From positions 216,264-280,263 of the forward strand of contig JBIIKZ010000001.1 of the NCBI GenBank assembly GCA_044232905.1: a stretch of DNA of 64,000 bases, read 5' to 3'. Under the pieces are notes generated by a model. That model made no database searches. It was not told the DNA's origin and was given only the letters and a program-made list of their open reading frames with translations. Of this stretch, positions 1 through 8,218 are shown piece after piece. Both the position numbers and the translations under genes were made by a program. Source of the stretch: CANHVK01 sp044232905. Lineage in GTDB: Bacteria > Bacteroidota > Bacteroidia > Flavobacteriales_D > Crocinitomicaceae. Position 1 is the stretch's first letter. Each line of letters begins with the position of its first letter.

Positions 1-797
1 ATATTTGGCCAAATTTAAAAGTATACATCCATGGTGGCATTTTCATAGAACCATACGAAAAACGTTTAGCACAAGTTTGTGCACATCCATTATTTCAATT
101 TGATACATACCTTGCTAGCGAAGGATATTTTGCATACCAATTCCATGAAAATGAAAAGGTCATGCGACTTTTAATCGATAATGGCGTGTTTTTTGAATTT
201 ATCCCATTCAATGCTTCCTATTTCGATTCCGAAGGAAACTTAATTGATCGACACAAAGCTTATACCTTGGAAGATGTAAAAGAAGGGGTAGATTATGCAA
301 TGATTATTACAACCAATGCAGGATTATGGCGTTACCAATTAGGGGATACTATTCGATTTACCAATGTCGAAAAACGTGAAATAAAAATTACAGGAAGAAC
401 TAAACAATATTTATCACTTGCTGGAGAACATCTATCGCTTGATAACATTCGGGAAGGATTATTAGAAGTTAGTAAAGAATTAAATCTCGTCATTGAAGAA
501 TTTGCCGTTTTCGCAGATGAGGAAAACGCGAACCATTCCTGGTATATCGGAACAGATAAAATTATCGATACCGAAACCTTACAATTATGTATGGATAAAC
601 ATTTATCCAACTTAAATGATGATTATAAATCAGCACGAAAAAACACACTTGGAAAACCCACAATTCAATTGATTTCTAGTGATTTATTTTATTCCTATTT
701 AGCAAGCATTGGGAAATTAGGTGCGCAGAATAAATTTCCAAGAATACTTCGTGGACAACAAAAAATTAATTGGGTAGAATTTCTTAAAAACAACTGA
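1..797 (+). CDS. GH3-family acyl-adenylating enzyme, C-terminal part (5' truncated by window)
   Basis: The reading frame is open from base 3, so the gene begins upstream of the window; about 264 C-terminal residues are visible. The first codons read IWPNLKVYIHGG and, a little later, LASEGYFAYQ, which match the conserved core of the GH3 auxin-responsive-promoter family, ANL-type enzymes that adenylate a carboxylate and transfer it to an amine. Further on, GLWRYQLGDTIRF and KITGRTKQYLSLAGEHLS fit the hinge and C-terminal lid of that family. Bacterial GH3 proteins are about 500 residues, so roughly half is missing. The substrate in Bacteroidota is not known and cannot be read from this fragment. 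The ATG at 162 is internal and is not a start. The gene ends 51 bases before purM. Confidence 0.85.
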   Translation, partial: IWPNLKVYIHGGIFIEPYEKRLAQVCAHPLFQFDTYLASEGYFAYQFHENEKVMRLLIDNGVFFEFIPFNASYFDSEGNLIDRHKAYTLEDVKEGVDYAMIITTNAGLWRYQLGDTIRFTNVEKREIKITGRTKQYLSLAGEHLSLDNIREGLLEVSKELNLVIEEFAVFADEENANHSWYIGTDKIIDTETLQLCMDKHLSNLNDDYKSARKNTLGKPTIQLISSDLFYSYLASIGKLGAQNKFPRILRGQQKINWVEFLKNN

Positions 798-824
798 TTT
801 TCCTCGCTACTCGCCACTTTTTAT

Positions 825-832
825 TAATTTTG
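825..832 (+). promoter_or_regulatory. Predicted -7 promoter box for purM-prfA
   Basis: TAATTTTG is an exact match to the Bacteroidota -7 consensus TAnnTTTG and ends 16 bases before the purM ATG. The implied 5' leader is only about ten bases. No convincing -33 TTG is seen at the usual distance. Confidence 0.5.
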
Positions 833-848
833 TGTTTTTCTATTCGTT

Positions 849-2015
849 ATGTCAGATACAAGATACAATTTACGTGGTGTTTCCGCTGGAAAAGAGGATG
901 TTCACAATGCCATTAAAAAGGTGGACAAAGGGTTATTTCCACAAGCATTCTGCAAAATCGTTCCAGATACACTAACTGGAGATGAAGATTATTGTGTAGT
1001 TATGCATGCGGATGGTGCAGGTACAAAATCTTCTCTCGCTTATATGTATTGGAAAGAAACAGGGGATTTATCTGTTTGGAAAGGGATTGCACAAGACGCA
1101 TTGATCATGAATATCGATGATTTATTATGTGTTGGTGCAGTAGATAATATCTTACTTTCTTCCACCATTGGTAGAAATAAAAACTTGGTAACAGGGGAAG
1201 TTATTTCTGCTATCATCAATGGCACTGAAGAATTATTAACTGAATTGAGAAATCAAGGAATTGGCATTAACTCTACGGGCGGTGAAACTGCAGATGTAGG
1301 CGATTTAGTTCGAACGTTAATTGTGGATTCTACAGTTGTATGTCGCATGAAACGTTCTGAAGTAATCTCTAACCACAACATTCAGGACGGTGACGTAATT
1401 ATTGGATTAGCTTCTTTTGGACAAGCTAGTTATGAAGCTAGTTATAATGGCGGAATGGGAAGTAATGGCCTAACCTCTGCACGACATGATGTATTCTGTA
1501 AAGAATTAGCAGAAAAATACCCAGAAAGTTTTGATCCTTGTGTACCGGAAGAACTCGTTTACTCTGGAAAATATCGTTTAACAGATAGCGTTGCAGGAAG
1601 TCCAATTAATGCAGGTCAATTAGTACTTTCTCCAACACGAACATACGCACCAATTATCAAGAAAATTTTAGATAATCACCGAGCAGATATCCATGGTATG
1701 GTACACTGTAGTGGAGGTGCGCAAACAAAAGTGTTGCATTTCGTGGACAACGTTCATATTATCAAAGACAACTTATTTGATGTTCCACCATTATTCAAAA
1801 CCATTCAAGAGGAATCCAATACAGAATGGAAAGAAATGTACAAAGTATTTAATATGGGTCACCGTATGGAAATATATGTACCGAAAGACCTTGCAGCAAA
1901 TATCATCGCTATTTCAGAATCCTTCCAAGTACCAGCAAAAATTGTTGGGCGTGTAGAAAAACATACAGGGAAAAAATTAACAATCACTTCCGAATTTGGA
2001 GAATTCATTTACTAA
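849..2015 (+). CDS. purM: Phosphoribosylformylglycinamidine cyclo-ligase (AIR synthase)
   Basis: PurM catalyses the ATP-dependent closure of FGAM to 5-aminoimidazole ribonucleotide, the fifth step of de novo purine synthesis, in the cytoplasm. The 388-residue product begins MSDTRYNLRGVSAGKEDV and carries the family's glycine-rich and acidic ATP/Mg elements: HADGAGTKSSLAY, then NIDDLLCVGA, then GGETADVGDLVRT. The C-terminal AIRS_C region contains MVHCSGGAQTKVLHF. At 388 residues it is longer than the roughly 345-residue enterobacterial enzyme; I recall this longer form from Bacteroidota. The stop lies six bases before prfA, so the two are almost certainly co-transcribed. Other purine genes in the window (purQ, purD, purH) lie in separate units. 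Confidence 0.93.
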   Translation: MSDTRYNLRGVSAGKEDVHNAIKKVDKGLFPQAFCKIVPDTLTGDEDYCVVMHADGAGTKSSLAYMYWKETGDLSVWKGIAQDALIMNIDDLLCVGAVDNILLSSTIGRNKNLVTGEVISAIINGTEELLTELRNQGIGINSTGGETADVGDLVRTLIVDSTVVCRMKRSEVISNHNIQDGDVIIGLASFGQASYEASYNGGMGSNGLTSARHDVFCKELAEKYPESFDPCVPEELVYSGKYRLTDSVAGSPINAGQLVLSPTRTYAPIIKKILDNHRADIHGMVHCSGGAQTKVLHFVDNVHIIKDNLFDVPPLFKTIQEESNTEWKEMYKVFNMGHRMEIYVPKDLAANIIAISESFQVPAKIVGRVEKHTGKKLTITSEFGEFIY

Positions 2016-2021
2016 ACATAG

Positions 2022-3101
2022 ATGCAAGATTTATTAAAAAAATTAGAAGCGATTGAATATCGTTTTACTGAAGTTGGTACATTAATTGTCGATCCAGATA
2101 TTATTTCGGACATGGACCGTTATGTGAAACTAAATAAAGAATATAAAGAGTTAGAGGAGGTTGTTACAGCCTACAAAAAATACAAAAACATTATCGATAA
2201 TCTGCAAAGTTCGAAAGAACTACTTGCTGCTGAAGAAGATCCTGAAATGCGTGAAATGGCAAAGATGGAAATTGATGAATTGGAAAACATTCGTCCAAGT
2301 TTAGAGGAAGACCTTAAATTATTGTTAATTCCGAAAGACCCTGAAGACAACAAAAATGCCATCATGGAGTTGCGTGCTGGTACTGGAGGAGATGAAGCTT
2401 GTATTTTCGTAGAAGATTGTTTCCGTATGTACACGCTTTTCTTCAAAGAAATGGGTTGGCAATATGAAATTTTGAATTCACAAGAAGGAGGAACAAAAGG
2501 AATCAAAGAGGTGTCTTTAGAGATATCTGGGGATGGGATTTATGGTATGCTAAAATTTGAATCAGGGGTTCACCGAGTTCAACGTATTCCAGAGACAGAA
2601 TCCCAAGGTCGGGTGCATACCTCAGCAATAACAGTTGCTATTTTACCCGAAGCAGAAGAAGTTGATTTTGAGATAGATATGGGCGACGTGCGTAAAGATA
2701 CGTTTAGAGCGTCTGGTGCGGGTGGTCAGCATATCAATAAAACGGAGTCTGCGATACGATTAACACATATTCCTACAAATACGGTCGTTGAATGTCAGGA
2801 TGGACGATCTCAGCATAAAAATTTAGCAATGGCAATTTCTGTATTGCGTTCCCGTTTGTACCAAAAAGAACTGGATCGTGTACATGAAGAACGCGCAGCA
2901 AAACGTAAAACGTTGGTTTCAACCGGTGATAGATCTGCAAAAATCAGAACCTATAATTATCCGCAAGGACGTATTACAGACCACAGAATAAATAAAACAA
3001 TCTATAACCTTTCTGCATTTATGAATGGGGATTTAAAAGATATGATTGATTCCTTGAAAATGGCCGAGAATGCGGAAAGAATGCGTGGTGAGGCAGAATA
3101 A
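2022..3101 (+). CDS. prfA: Peptide chain release factor 1
   Basis: RF1 recognises UAA and UAG stop codons and triggers peptidyl-tRNA hydrolysis on the ribosome. The 359-residue length is normal for RF1. The catalytic GGQ lies at residues 234-236 inside GAGGQHINKTESA. The stop-codon recognition tripeptide is PET at residues 190-192 (PxT in RF1, whereas RF2 has SPF), which decides RF1 over RF2. The GGQ glutamine is the site usually methylated by PrmC. The gene starts six bases after purM, so it is probably expressed from the purM promoter. Three unrelated envelope genes follow on the same strand after a 40-base spacer containing a 12-base direct repeat. Confidence 0.95.
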   Translation: MQDLLKKLEAIEYRFTEVGTLIVDPDIISDMDRYVKLNKEYKELEEVVTAYKKYKNIIDNLQSSKELLAAEEDPEMREMAKMEIDELENIRPSLEEDLKLLLIPKDPEDNKNAIMELRAGTGGDEACIFVEDCFRMYTLFFKEMGWQYEILNSQEGGTKGIKEVSLEISGDGIYGMLKFESGVHRVQRIPETESQGRVHTSAITVAILPEAEEVDFEIDMGDVRKDTFRASGAGGQHINKTESAIRLTHIPTNTVVECQDGRSQHKNLAMAISVLRSRLYQKELDRVHEERAAKRKTLVSTGDRSAKIRTYNYPQGRITDHRINKTIYNLSAFMNGDLKDMIDSLKMAENAERMRGEAE

Positions 3102-3102
3102 T

Positions 3103-3129
3103 GAGTGACGAGTTTAAGAGTGACGAGTT
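3103..3129 (+). repeat. Direct repeat GAGTGACGAGTT x2 in the prfA-lipoprotein spacer
   Basis: GAGTGACGAGTT occurs at 3103-3114 and again at 3118-3129, separated by TAA. It fills most of the 40-base spacer. A related inverted string of ctcgctactcgccact type lies at about 803-818. I assign no function. Confidence 0.7.
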
Positions 3130-3141
3130 AAGATTTTATAT

Positions 3142-3804
3142 ATGAAGTATTTAATGTTTTTGGTGGTGTTTTTTACAATGAGTTCCTGCATAGAAATCAT
3201 TGATGACTTGACATTTAAAAGCGATGGAACCGGAACATTTAAATATACCTTAAACTTAAGTGCAAGTAAAGTAAAAGTAAACTCCATCTTGGCCTTGGAT
3301 AGCTTAGATGGTAAAAAAGTTCCTTCTATTCAAGAAATTAAAGATAAAATCAATAAATACAAAGAAATAATCGCGCAAAAAGAAGGTATTTCGAATGTAA
3401 AAATGGAAACAGATTTTACAAACTTCATACTAAAGTTTCAATGTGATTTCACTTCCATTCTAACATTGCAAAAAGCAATTAAAGAAATTGTTATCGATGA
3501 GAGTAAAAATAAGAAAGATATCGAATCCTATTGGTTAACTTGGGAAGGTAATAAACTTATACGATCTGTTCCTTCGATTACCGGTGACTTAACTTCTAGA
3601 TTGAAAAAAGAAGACATCGAAGGTTTAAAAAAAGGAAATTATATGTCAATCACGCGATTTGATAAACCGATAGAAAAATGTGAAAATACTGCTAGTTTAA
3701 TTTCTGCGAACAAAATGGCTGTAATGCTTAAAATTACTCCGTATGCCTTAATACAAAATTTAAATTTATTAGAAAACAGCATTGTGTTAAGCGATAAAAA
3801 ATAG
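3142..3804 (+). CDS. Putative lipoprotein, unknown function
   Basis: The 220-residue product has a lipoprotein signal peptide with MSSC lipobox and Cys16 as the predicted lipidated residue, so it should sit in the periplasm or outer membrane. After the signal comes IDDLTFKSDGTGTFKYTLNLS, a pattern seen in small envelope lipoproteins that begin with a beta-rich domain; the rest is Lys-rich and mixed alpha/beta. I do not recognise the family. The stop is nine bases before the next gene, and that gene is five bases before the third, so the three form an operon-like cassette of envelope proteins behind prfA. Its function is unknown and I infer only that the three work together. Confidence 0.75.
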   Translation: MKYLMFLVVFFTMSSCIEIIDDLTFKSDGTGTFKYTLNLSASKVKVNSILALDSLDGKKVPSIQEIKDKINKYKEIIAQKEGISNVKMETDFTNFILKFQCDFTSILTLQKAIKEIVIDESKNKKDIESYWLTWEGNKLIRSVPSITGDLTSRLKKEDIEGLKKGNYMSITRFDKPIEKCENTASLISANKMAVMLKITPYALIQNLNLLENSIVLSDKK

Positions 3805-3813
3805 AAAATAGCT

Positions 3814-5673
3814 ATGAAAAATAGATGCTTATTTGTTATTTGTATGTGGTGCCTAATCTCCTTTGGGCAATCATCGGATGACTTAATTCCAAAAGAAGCG
3901 GTAACTGTTTTAGGAATTAACAATACCTCCTTACTCAAGAAAATATCAATGGACTCCTTAATTCAGTATGAATTTATGGAAGAAGTGCAAGCAGAAATGT
4001 TTGATGGATCTGCAGACAACAAAACATTGAAAGACGCAGGATTTGATTTTGGGCAAAAATTACACGTTTTCAACGGAAAAACTTCCAATTATGAAGTTTC
4101 TGGATTTTCATTTGGTATAAGTAATTTAAAAGATTTGCTTTTAGTTTTTGACGATTTTGATAAAGTAAAAAGTCCAATAAACGGAATAGATTATTACAAC
4201 TCGTATTTTAATCATTTAATTATCAAAGGAAAATCAGGATTGGTTTTACGCGTGGATCCTTCCTACGAAAAAATTAAACACGTGACAGATTCTATCTGGA
4301 TTAAACGTGGAAATGGCTATTTTTTCGACGATAAAGATAAAAAAGCGGAAAATGAAGGCGATGATGAAACGGAAGAACCTATTGGTAAAATACTGAAAAA
4401 CGAAGAGTTAGAGGCTGACGATAGCGAAGTTAAGTTAAATGCAAAAGACCTCATCAATAAAACCTATTGGGAATTAAAAGACAGTGTGACGAATGATTTA
4501 CAAGTAAAATATTTACAAAATATTTTGGTAGAAATCTTTGAAAAAAATATCCATTTAAAAAGTCAAGACAGCAAATTTGCAACGCAATTAACCCATGAAT
4601 CCGAAGGGATTTTCTACATGGATAATTCGCGTAACTTGCAAAATGCAAAAGGATTATGGTATTTTCAAACCATGTTTCCAGAATTATTTAAAGACATCAA
4701 AACCTTGTATTCCGGGAACATTGTTGTTGGAGATATCTATTTGAAAGACAACTCCATTGAGTTTAAACTACAAGCAAATTATGGAGAAGATTTAGGGAAA
4801 ATCTATGCAAAACTAAATAGCACCAAATTTGATAAAAATGTATTGCGCTATATTCATGAAGATTGTGCTGGATTCTTTACCTACAATATCAACTTGAAGG
4901 AAGGATATAGACAAGCGTATGATATTATTATTCCTTTATTGAGCAAACAAAAAGATCCAAGAGTAACGAGCAATGTATTAAAAGCTGAGCTACTGAATGA
5001 GTTCGTCAATTTGGATGCCTTGTTTGACACCTACCAAGGAAGCATGTTTGGGACATTTAACGGGGTAAAAAAAGTAAAGACAAAACGTATCGAATTTAGT
5101 TACGATGAAAAGACATTCGAATACAGTGAGAAAGAAATAATAGGGGAAGAAGAAATGCCTATGTTTACCGTTGGATTCTCGACAGGAAGAGCAGATATAC
5201 CTGAGAAAATCTTAAACTATATGGGGAAAATGACTACCCGTTTTAAGAAAACGGATAATTATTGGAAAATTGACGACGCTATTTTTAATTCTATTCCCGT
5301 TTATGTAATTAATCGCAATGGATTATTGGTAATTACAAACGATGAAAGTTTAGCAATCGAGCACCTAGACGGATATGGGAAAAATGCAATTTCTGGGAAA
5401 AAAGCCAAAAACGCGAAGAAAAGTAAGTTTATGTATTCGTATTTTAATATTGGAGAAGTATTGAGCAAAATACCGAAACAAGTATTTACTGTAAAACAAA
5501 ATAAAGTGTTAGATTCCATGCGTGGAAAAGAAGGATATATTGAAATGACTACGTTAAAGACTTCAAGTTCGTATACTGATTTTGAAATAAACTATTACTT
5601 TCAAGGGAAATATACCGATTCTGGTAAATACTTATTGGACCTTATTAATTCAGCATATATATTGGCTAAATAA
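3814..5673 (+). CDS. Secreted or periplasmic protein of unknown function, DUF4836-like
   Basis: This 619-residue protein starts with a signal peptide ending near SFGQSSDD. The mature start, LIPKEAVTVLGINNTSLLKKI, resembles the opening of DUF4836-type Bacteroidota proteins (a Pro-Lys-Asp/Glu-Ala element followed by an INxxSLL strand); this is recognition by eye, not a search result. Around residues 170-205 there is a strongly acidic and basic linker (DDKDKKAENEGDDETEEP) dividing an N-terminal from a larger C-terminal part. The C-terminal part contains the segment YQGSMFGTFNGVKK followed by PMFTVGFST, a layout partly echoed in the next gene by AWEGDISYHQGG and PGFAMLISI. I infer that the two are distant paralogues of one envelope family. 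No enzymatic motif is visible. Confidence 0.75.
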   Translation: MKNRCLFVICMWCLISFGQSSDDLIPKEAVTVLGINNTSLLKKISMDSLIQYEFMEEVQAEMFDGSADNKTLKDAGFDFGQKLHVFNGKTSNYEVSGFSFGISNLKDLLLVFDDFDKVKSPINGIDYYNSYFNHLIIKGKSGLVLRVDPSYEKIKHVTDSIWIKRGNGYFFDDKDKKAENEGDDETEEPIGKILKNEELEADDSEVKLNAKDLINKTYWELKDSVTNDLQVKYLQNILVEIFEKNIHLKSQDSKFATQLTHESEGIFYMDNSRNLQNAKGLWYFQTMFPELFKDIKTLYSGNIVVGDIYLKDNSIEFKLQANYGEDLGKIYAKLNSTKFDKNVLRYIHEDCAGFFTYNINLKEGYRQAYDIIIPLLSKQKDPRVTSNVLKAELLNEFVNLDALFDTYQGSMFGTFNGVKKVKTKRIEFSYDEKTFEYSEKEIIGEEEMPMFTVGFSTGRADIPEKILNYMGKMTTRFKKTDNYWKIDDAIFNSIPVYVINRNGLLVITNDESLAIEHLDGYGKNAISGKKAKNAKKSKFMYSYFNIGEVLSKIPKQVFTVKQNKVLDSMRGKEGYIEMTTLKTSSSYTDFEINYYFQGKYTDSGKYLLDLINSAYILAK

Positions 5674-5678
5674 ATAAT

Positions 5679-7010
5679 ATGGTTCGTAAAGTCACCTTTA
5701 TTTTATTCTTGCTTTCCTTGTTGATCGCCTTCTTTTATTTTCGTCCGCTATTAACAATTACAAAGCCACAACCTTCCTTAATGGACCGGATGCCAGATGG
5801 TGATTTTATCGGGAAATTAAACGTTTTAAGCATGGCAAAAGAATCTAATGCTATGTTGTATTTCAACAAGATTCCTTTTCGAGATTTAATTACACCCGAA
5901 TTTTTATTAGCGCAAGGAAAAAGTTATGGTTTAGATTTTCAACGTCCATCCTATTTTTTCACAAATGTGAATGGAGAATGGGGTGCATTAATTCATGTTA
6001 CAGACTCTAGTAAAATCTATTCTGGAATTGTACGTTTAAAGAAAAAAATTGATTTACAAGATACCATTGTAGGTCAACAAAAAGTGTTTTCATTCAAAAA
6101 GAAAAGTTCATACATCACTTATGGTAAAAATTGGATCTTTCTATACCATGGCAACAAACTAGTAAAACGAATGTATCATGTAATGTACTCGGAGAAAGGG
6201 GATATTACCAAGATTTGGAAGAAATTTTCTAAGGAAAAACAATTTCTATTTGAGAAACTAGTGATTTATTCCAATTATAAAGAATTAAGCGATAAAGGCA
6301 TTTCAACAGCAATGTTTGCACATGATACAGATTCCTCTTCTGTCAAATTAAAAGTCTATTTTCGAAGTAAAGTGCCATTAGCGGTGACGCCAAAAAAAGA
6401 AGGAATCGCTTTCCGAACTTACTATTATACTGGACGATTAATGAACATTCATTTAAACATTGATCGCTTACGAAAAAGCAAAAAGGACCCATTTTATAAA
6501 GTAATGGATGGATTCAGTAAACGGGTTAGTTTCCCGTTAAATTCTTTTTTAAATGCTTGGGAAGGAGATATTTCATATCACCAAGGAGGATCAATTACGG
6601 TGAAAGAAAAAGTAATCGAATCCGTGCTAGATGAAAATTTCAATGTTTCCCAAGTAGAAACGTTAAAAGAAAAGAAAGTCCCTGGTTTTGCCATGTTGAT
6701 ATCAATCAATAAAAACATCCATGATCTATTGTACCAACTTTTTGCAAAAGGAATACTACGGAAAGAAGGAGGACAATTACGTTTCTTATTTTCTCCTGCG
6801 ATTAAAATGCAATTGACCCCAAACGTGGCGTATTTCTATTCATCCGATAATGTGCCTATGACCGAAATGTCTTCGTACAACGGTGGTGTTTGGACACAAA
6901 ATTACACGAAATTTGGATTTCAGTTGGACTCCATGAAACGTAACGAGGCATTTGGATCGTTACATATTCCTGTACAACGGATTATTCGATATGTAAAAGG
7001 GAATTTATAA
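5679..7010 (+). CDS. Membrane-anchored protein of unknown function, third gene of envelope cassette
   Basis: The 443-residue product has one N-terminal hydrophobic segment (about residues 5-24) with a basic start (MVRK) and no clear cleavage site, so it is probably a type II membrane anchor with a periplasmic body. It starts five bases after the preceding gene. The body is beta-rich; LNAWEGDISYHQGGSITVKE and KKVPGFAMLISINKN match the layout of the C-terminal half of the 619-residue neighbour, suggesting paralogy. The stop overlaps by six bases the stop region of the convergent lipoprotein gene, so there is no room for a terminator between them. No known domain is recognised with confidence. 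Confidence 0.72.
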   Translation: MVRKVTFILFLLSLLIAFFYFRPLLTITKPQPSLMDRMPDGDFIGKLNVLSMAKESNAMLYFNKIPFRDLITPEFLLAQGKSYGLDFQRPSYFFTNVNGEWGALIHVTDSSKIYSGIVRLKKKIDLQDTIVGQQKVFSFKKKSSYITYGKNWIFLYHGNKLVKRMYHVMYSEKGDITKIWKKFSKEKQFLFEKLVIYSNYKELSDKGISTAMFAHDTDSSSVKLKVYFRSKVPLAVTPKKEGIAFRTYYYTGRLMNIHLNIDRLRKSKKDPFYKVMDGFSKRVSFPLNSFLNAWEGDISYHQGGSITVKEKVIESVLDENFNVSQVETLKEKKVPGFAMLISINKNIHDLLYQLFAKGILRKEGGQLRFLFSPAIKMQLTPNVAYFYSSDNVPMTEMSSYNGGVWTQNYTKFGFQLDSMKRNEAFGSLHIPVQRIIRYVKGNL

Positions 7011-7817
7011 AGCCTCTTTCGTCCAAGATCCTTTTATCAGTGATTGATACGTAAATCCACCAACCTCTTCTATTTTTTCGAATTGTAAGTAAATCGTTCC
7101 ATTCAAATAGCGCAACTCATCTTTACGTATTTCTGCAATGAACTTATCGTCTTTTTTTATTTTCAATGCACTCGTAAAACCTCCAGCACCTGGCGTACCA
7201 ACGATCATATATGAATCCTTCCCAGACTGAATAAATCCTTGAAAAGTAGTTGCAAATTCTTTTTCTGAATTCAATGCGCGCATTGCTTGATCGATACTAC
7301 AAGCAGTTTTAGGTACTGCTACAAATTTTGCTTTTAGAAGTGATGCTTCAGAAACTGCTGTTCTTTCTTTCGACTTCAAACAAATGCCATTTGGTGCATA
7401 ATACGAAATACGCTCTGTAAAATCAGCACTCGTATTAGTAACAAATATTTCTTTACTCATAAAAACCTTACCATCATGTAAATAAAACGAATTCGTACCC
7501 ATACTTGTTGCGTCTTTCTCTGTAAAATTCTCTACCAATTTTACGATATTATCCGTATTATCTAAATGTGCATCTACGTGAATAGTGGATTGATCTTCCT
7601 TTCCATAATCCAAAGAACTTGCAAATTTTCCATACGCTAAAACGAAAGAATCAATTTCCATCATTTGTTTATCAAACGATTTTTCATCTTTCAATGTATA
7701 AACGATTAAATCTTTTTGTTTTTTTTCAGTTGGATCTAGCGACTTTTTAGAATTATTAGACTTACATGCCGCCATTAATAGCATTAGGCAAAGAAAATAG
7801 AAGCTTAATTTTTTCAT
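7005..7817 (-). CDS. Putative lipoprotein, unknown function
   Basis: This 270-residue protein has a lipoprotein signal peptide ending LMAAC with Cys18 as the predicted lipid site, followed by a Ser/Asn/Lys-rich linker. The mature part alternates short beta strands and charged turns. Two cysteines beyond the lipid site (in NGICLKSKERT and TACSIDQAM) could form a disulfide. I do not recognise the family. The gene is convergent with the envelope cassette, overlapping its last stop, and is transcribed alone; a TAnnTTTG box lies 25 bases upstream of its ATG. Confidence 0.7.
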   Translation of the reverse strand: MKKLSFYFLCLMLLMAACKSNNSKKSLDPTEKKQKDLIVYTLKDEKSFDKQMMEIDSFVLAYGKFASSLDYGKEDQSTIHVDAHLDNTDNIVKLVENFTEKDATSMGTNSFYLHDGKVFMSKEIFVTNTSADFTERISYYAPNGICLKSKERTAVSEASLLKAKFVAVPKTACSIDQAMRALNSEKEFATTFQGFIQSGKDSYMIVGTPGAGGFTSALKIKKDDKFIAEIRKDELRYLNGTIYLQFEKIEEVGGFTYQSLIKGSWTKEAL

Positions 7818-7841
7818 ACTAATTAATTAAGGATGTTGCTA

Positions 7842-7849
7842 CAAATTTA
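7842..7849 (-). promoter_or_regulatory. Predicted -7 box for the lipoprotein gene
   Basis: On the minus strand this reads TAAATTTG, an exact TAnnTTTG match, with its 3' end 24 bases before the ATG. The 183-base divergent spacer (7818-8000) also holds a one-mismatch box, TAACTTTA at 7960-7967, that could serve the small plus-strand gene at 8001. Confidence 0.45.
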
Positions 7850-8000
7850 TAATAAAAAAGAGACTTGCGGTTTTATACTTACAACGAAGTTTTGAAAACA
7901 AATATTGCATTCAGAACATATTTTTTTTATGCATCTCTCGTTACAATTAATAAATTTATTAACTTTACACTAATTATTATTGACAATAAAACAACATCAA

Positions 8001-8159
8001 ATGAATATTCTAGGAATTGTAACCTTTTTCTTAATCGCTGGAATGGCGTTTTGGGTACTTTTATTTTTATTAGGTTTTGTACTTCCTTTTTGGATTACAT
8101 TAGGTGTTTTTGATAAACTTCGTCCTAAAAGAGTTTTTGACGAAGAAGAAACAGAATAA
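8001..8159 (+). CDS. Small single-span membrane protein, 52 residues
   Basis: This short ORF starts ATG-AAT-ATT and ends GAA-ACA-GAA-TAA. It encodes a hydrophobic stretch of about 30 residues (from roughly ILGIVTFFLIAG to LPFWITLGVF), then a basic DKLRPKR segment and an acidic tail FDEEETE. That order of hydrophobic span, basic patch and acidic tail is typical of real small membrane proteins. It is followed 21 bases later by a strong terminator, which supports a single-gene transcription unit. The longer overlapping frame (7865-8113) is Cys/Phe/Asn-rich without a sensible topology and is rejected. Function unknown. Confidence 0.7.
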   Translation: MNILGIVTFFLIAGMAFWVLLFLLGFVLPFWITLGVFDKLRPKRVFDEEETE

Positions 8160-8180
8160 TTTTAGTATTAAATATATCTA

Positions 8181-8206
8181 AAAGACCGGTAAAACTGGTC
8201 TTTTTT
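8181..8206. terminator. Rho-independent terminator, probably bidirectional
   Basis: AAAGACCGGT, loop AAA, ACTGGTCTTT followed by more T: a ten-pair stem with one G-T wobble. It sits between the 52-residue gene (plus) and the TPR gene end (minus). Confidence 0.85.
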
Positions 8207-8218
8207 CGTTTGTATATA

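Noticed and set aside
7865..8113. 82-residue plus-strand frame overlapping the small membrane protein gene
   Set aside because: Composition is not protein-like, and the frame at 8001-8159 has a clear topology and terminator.
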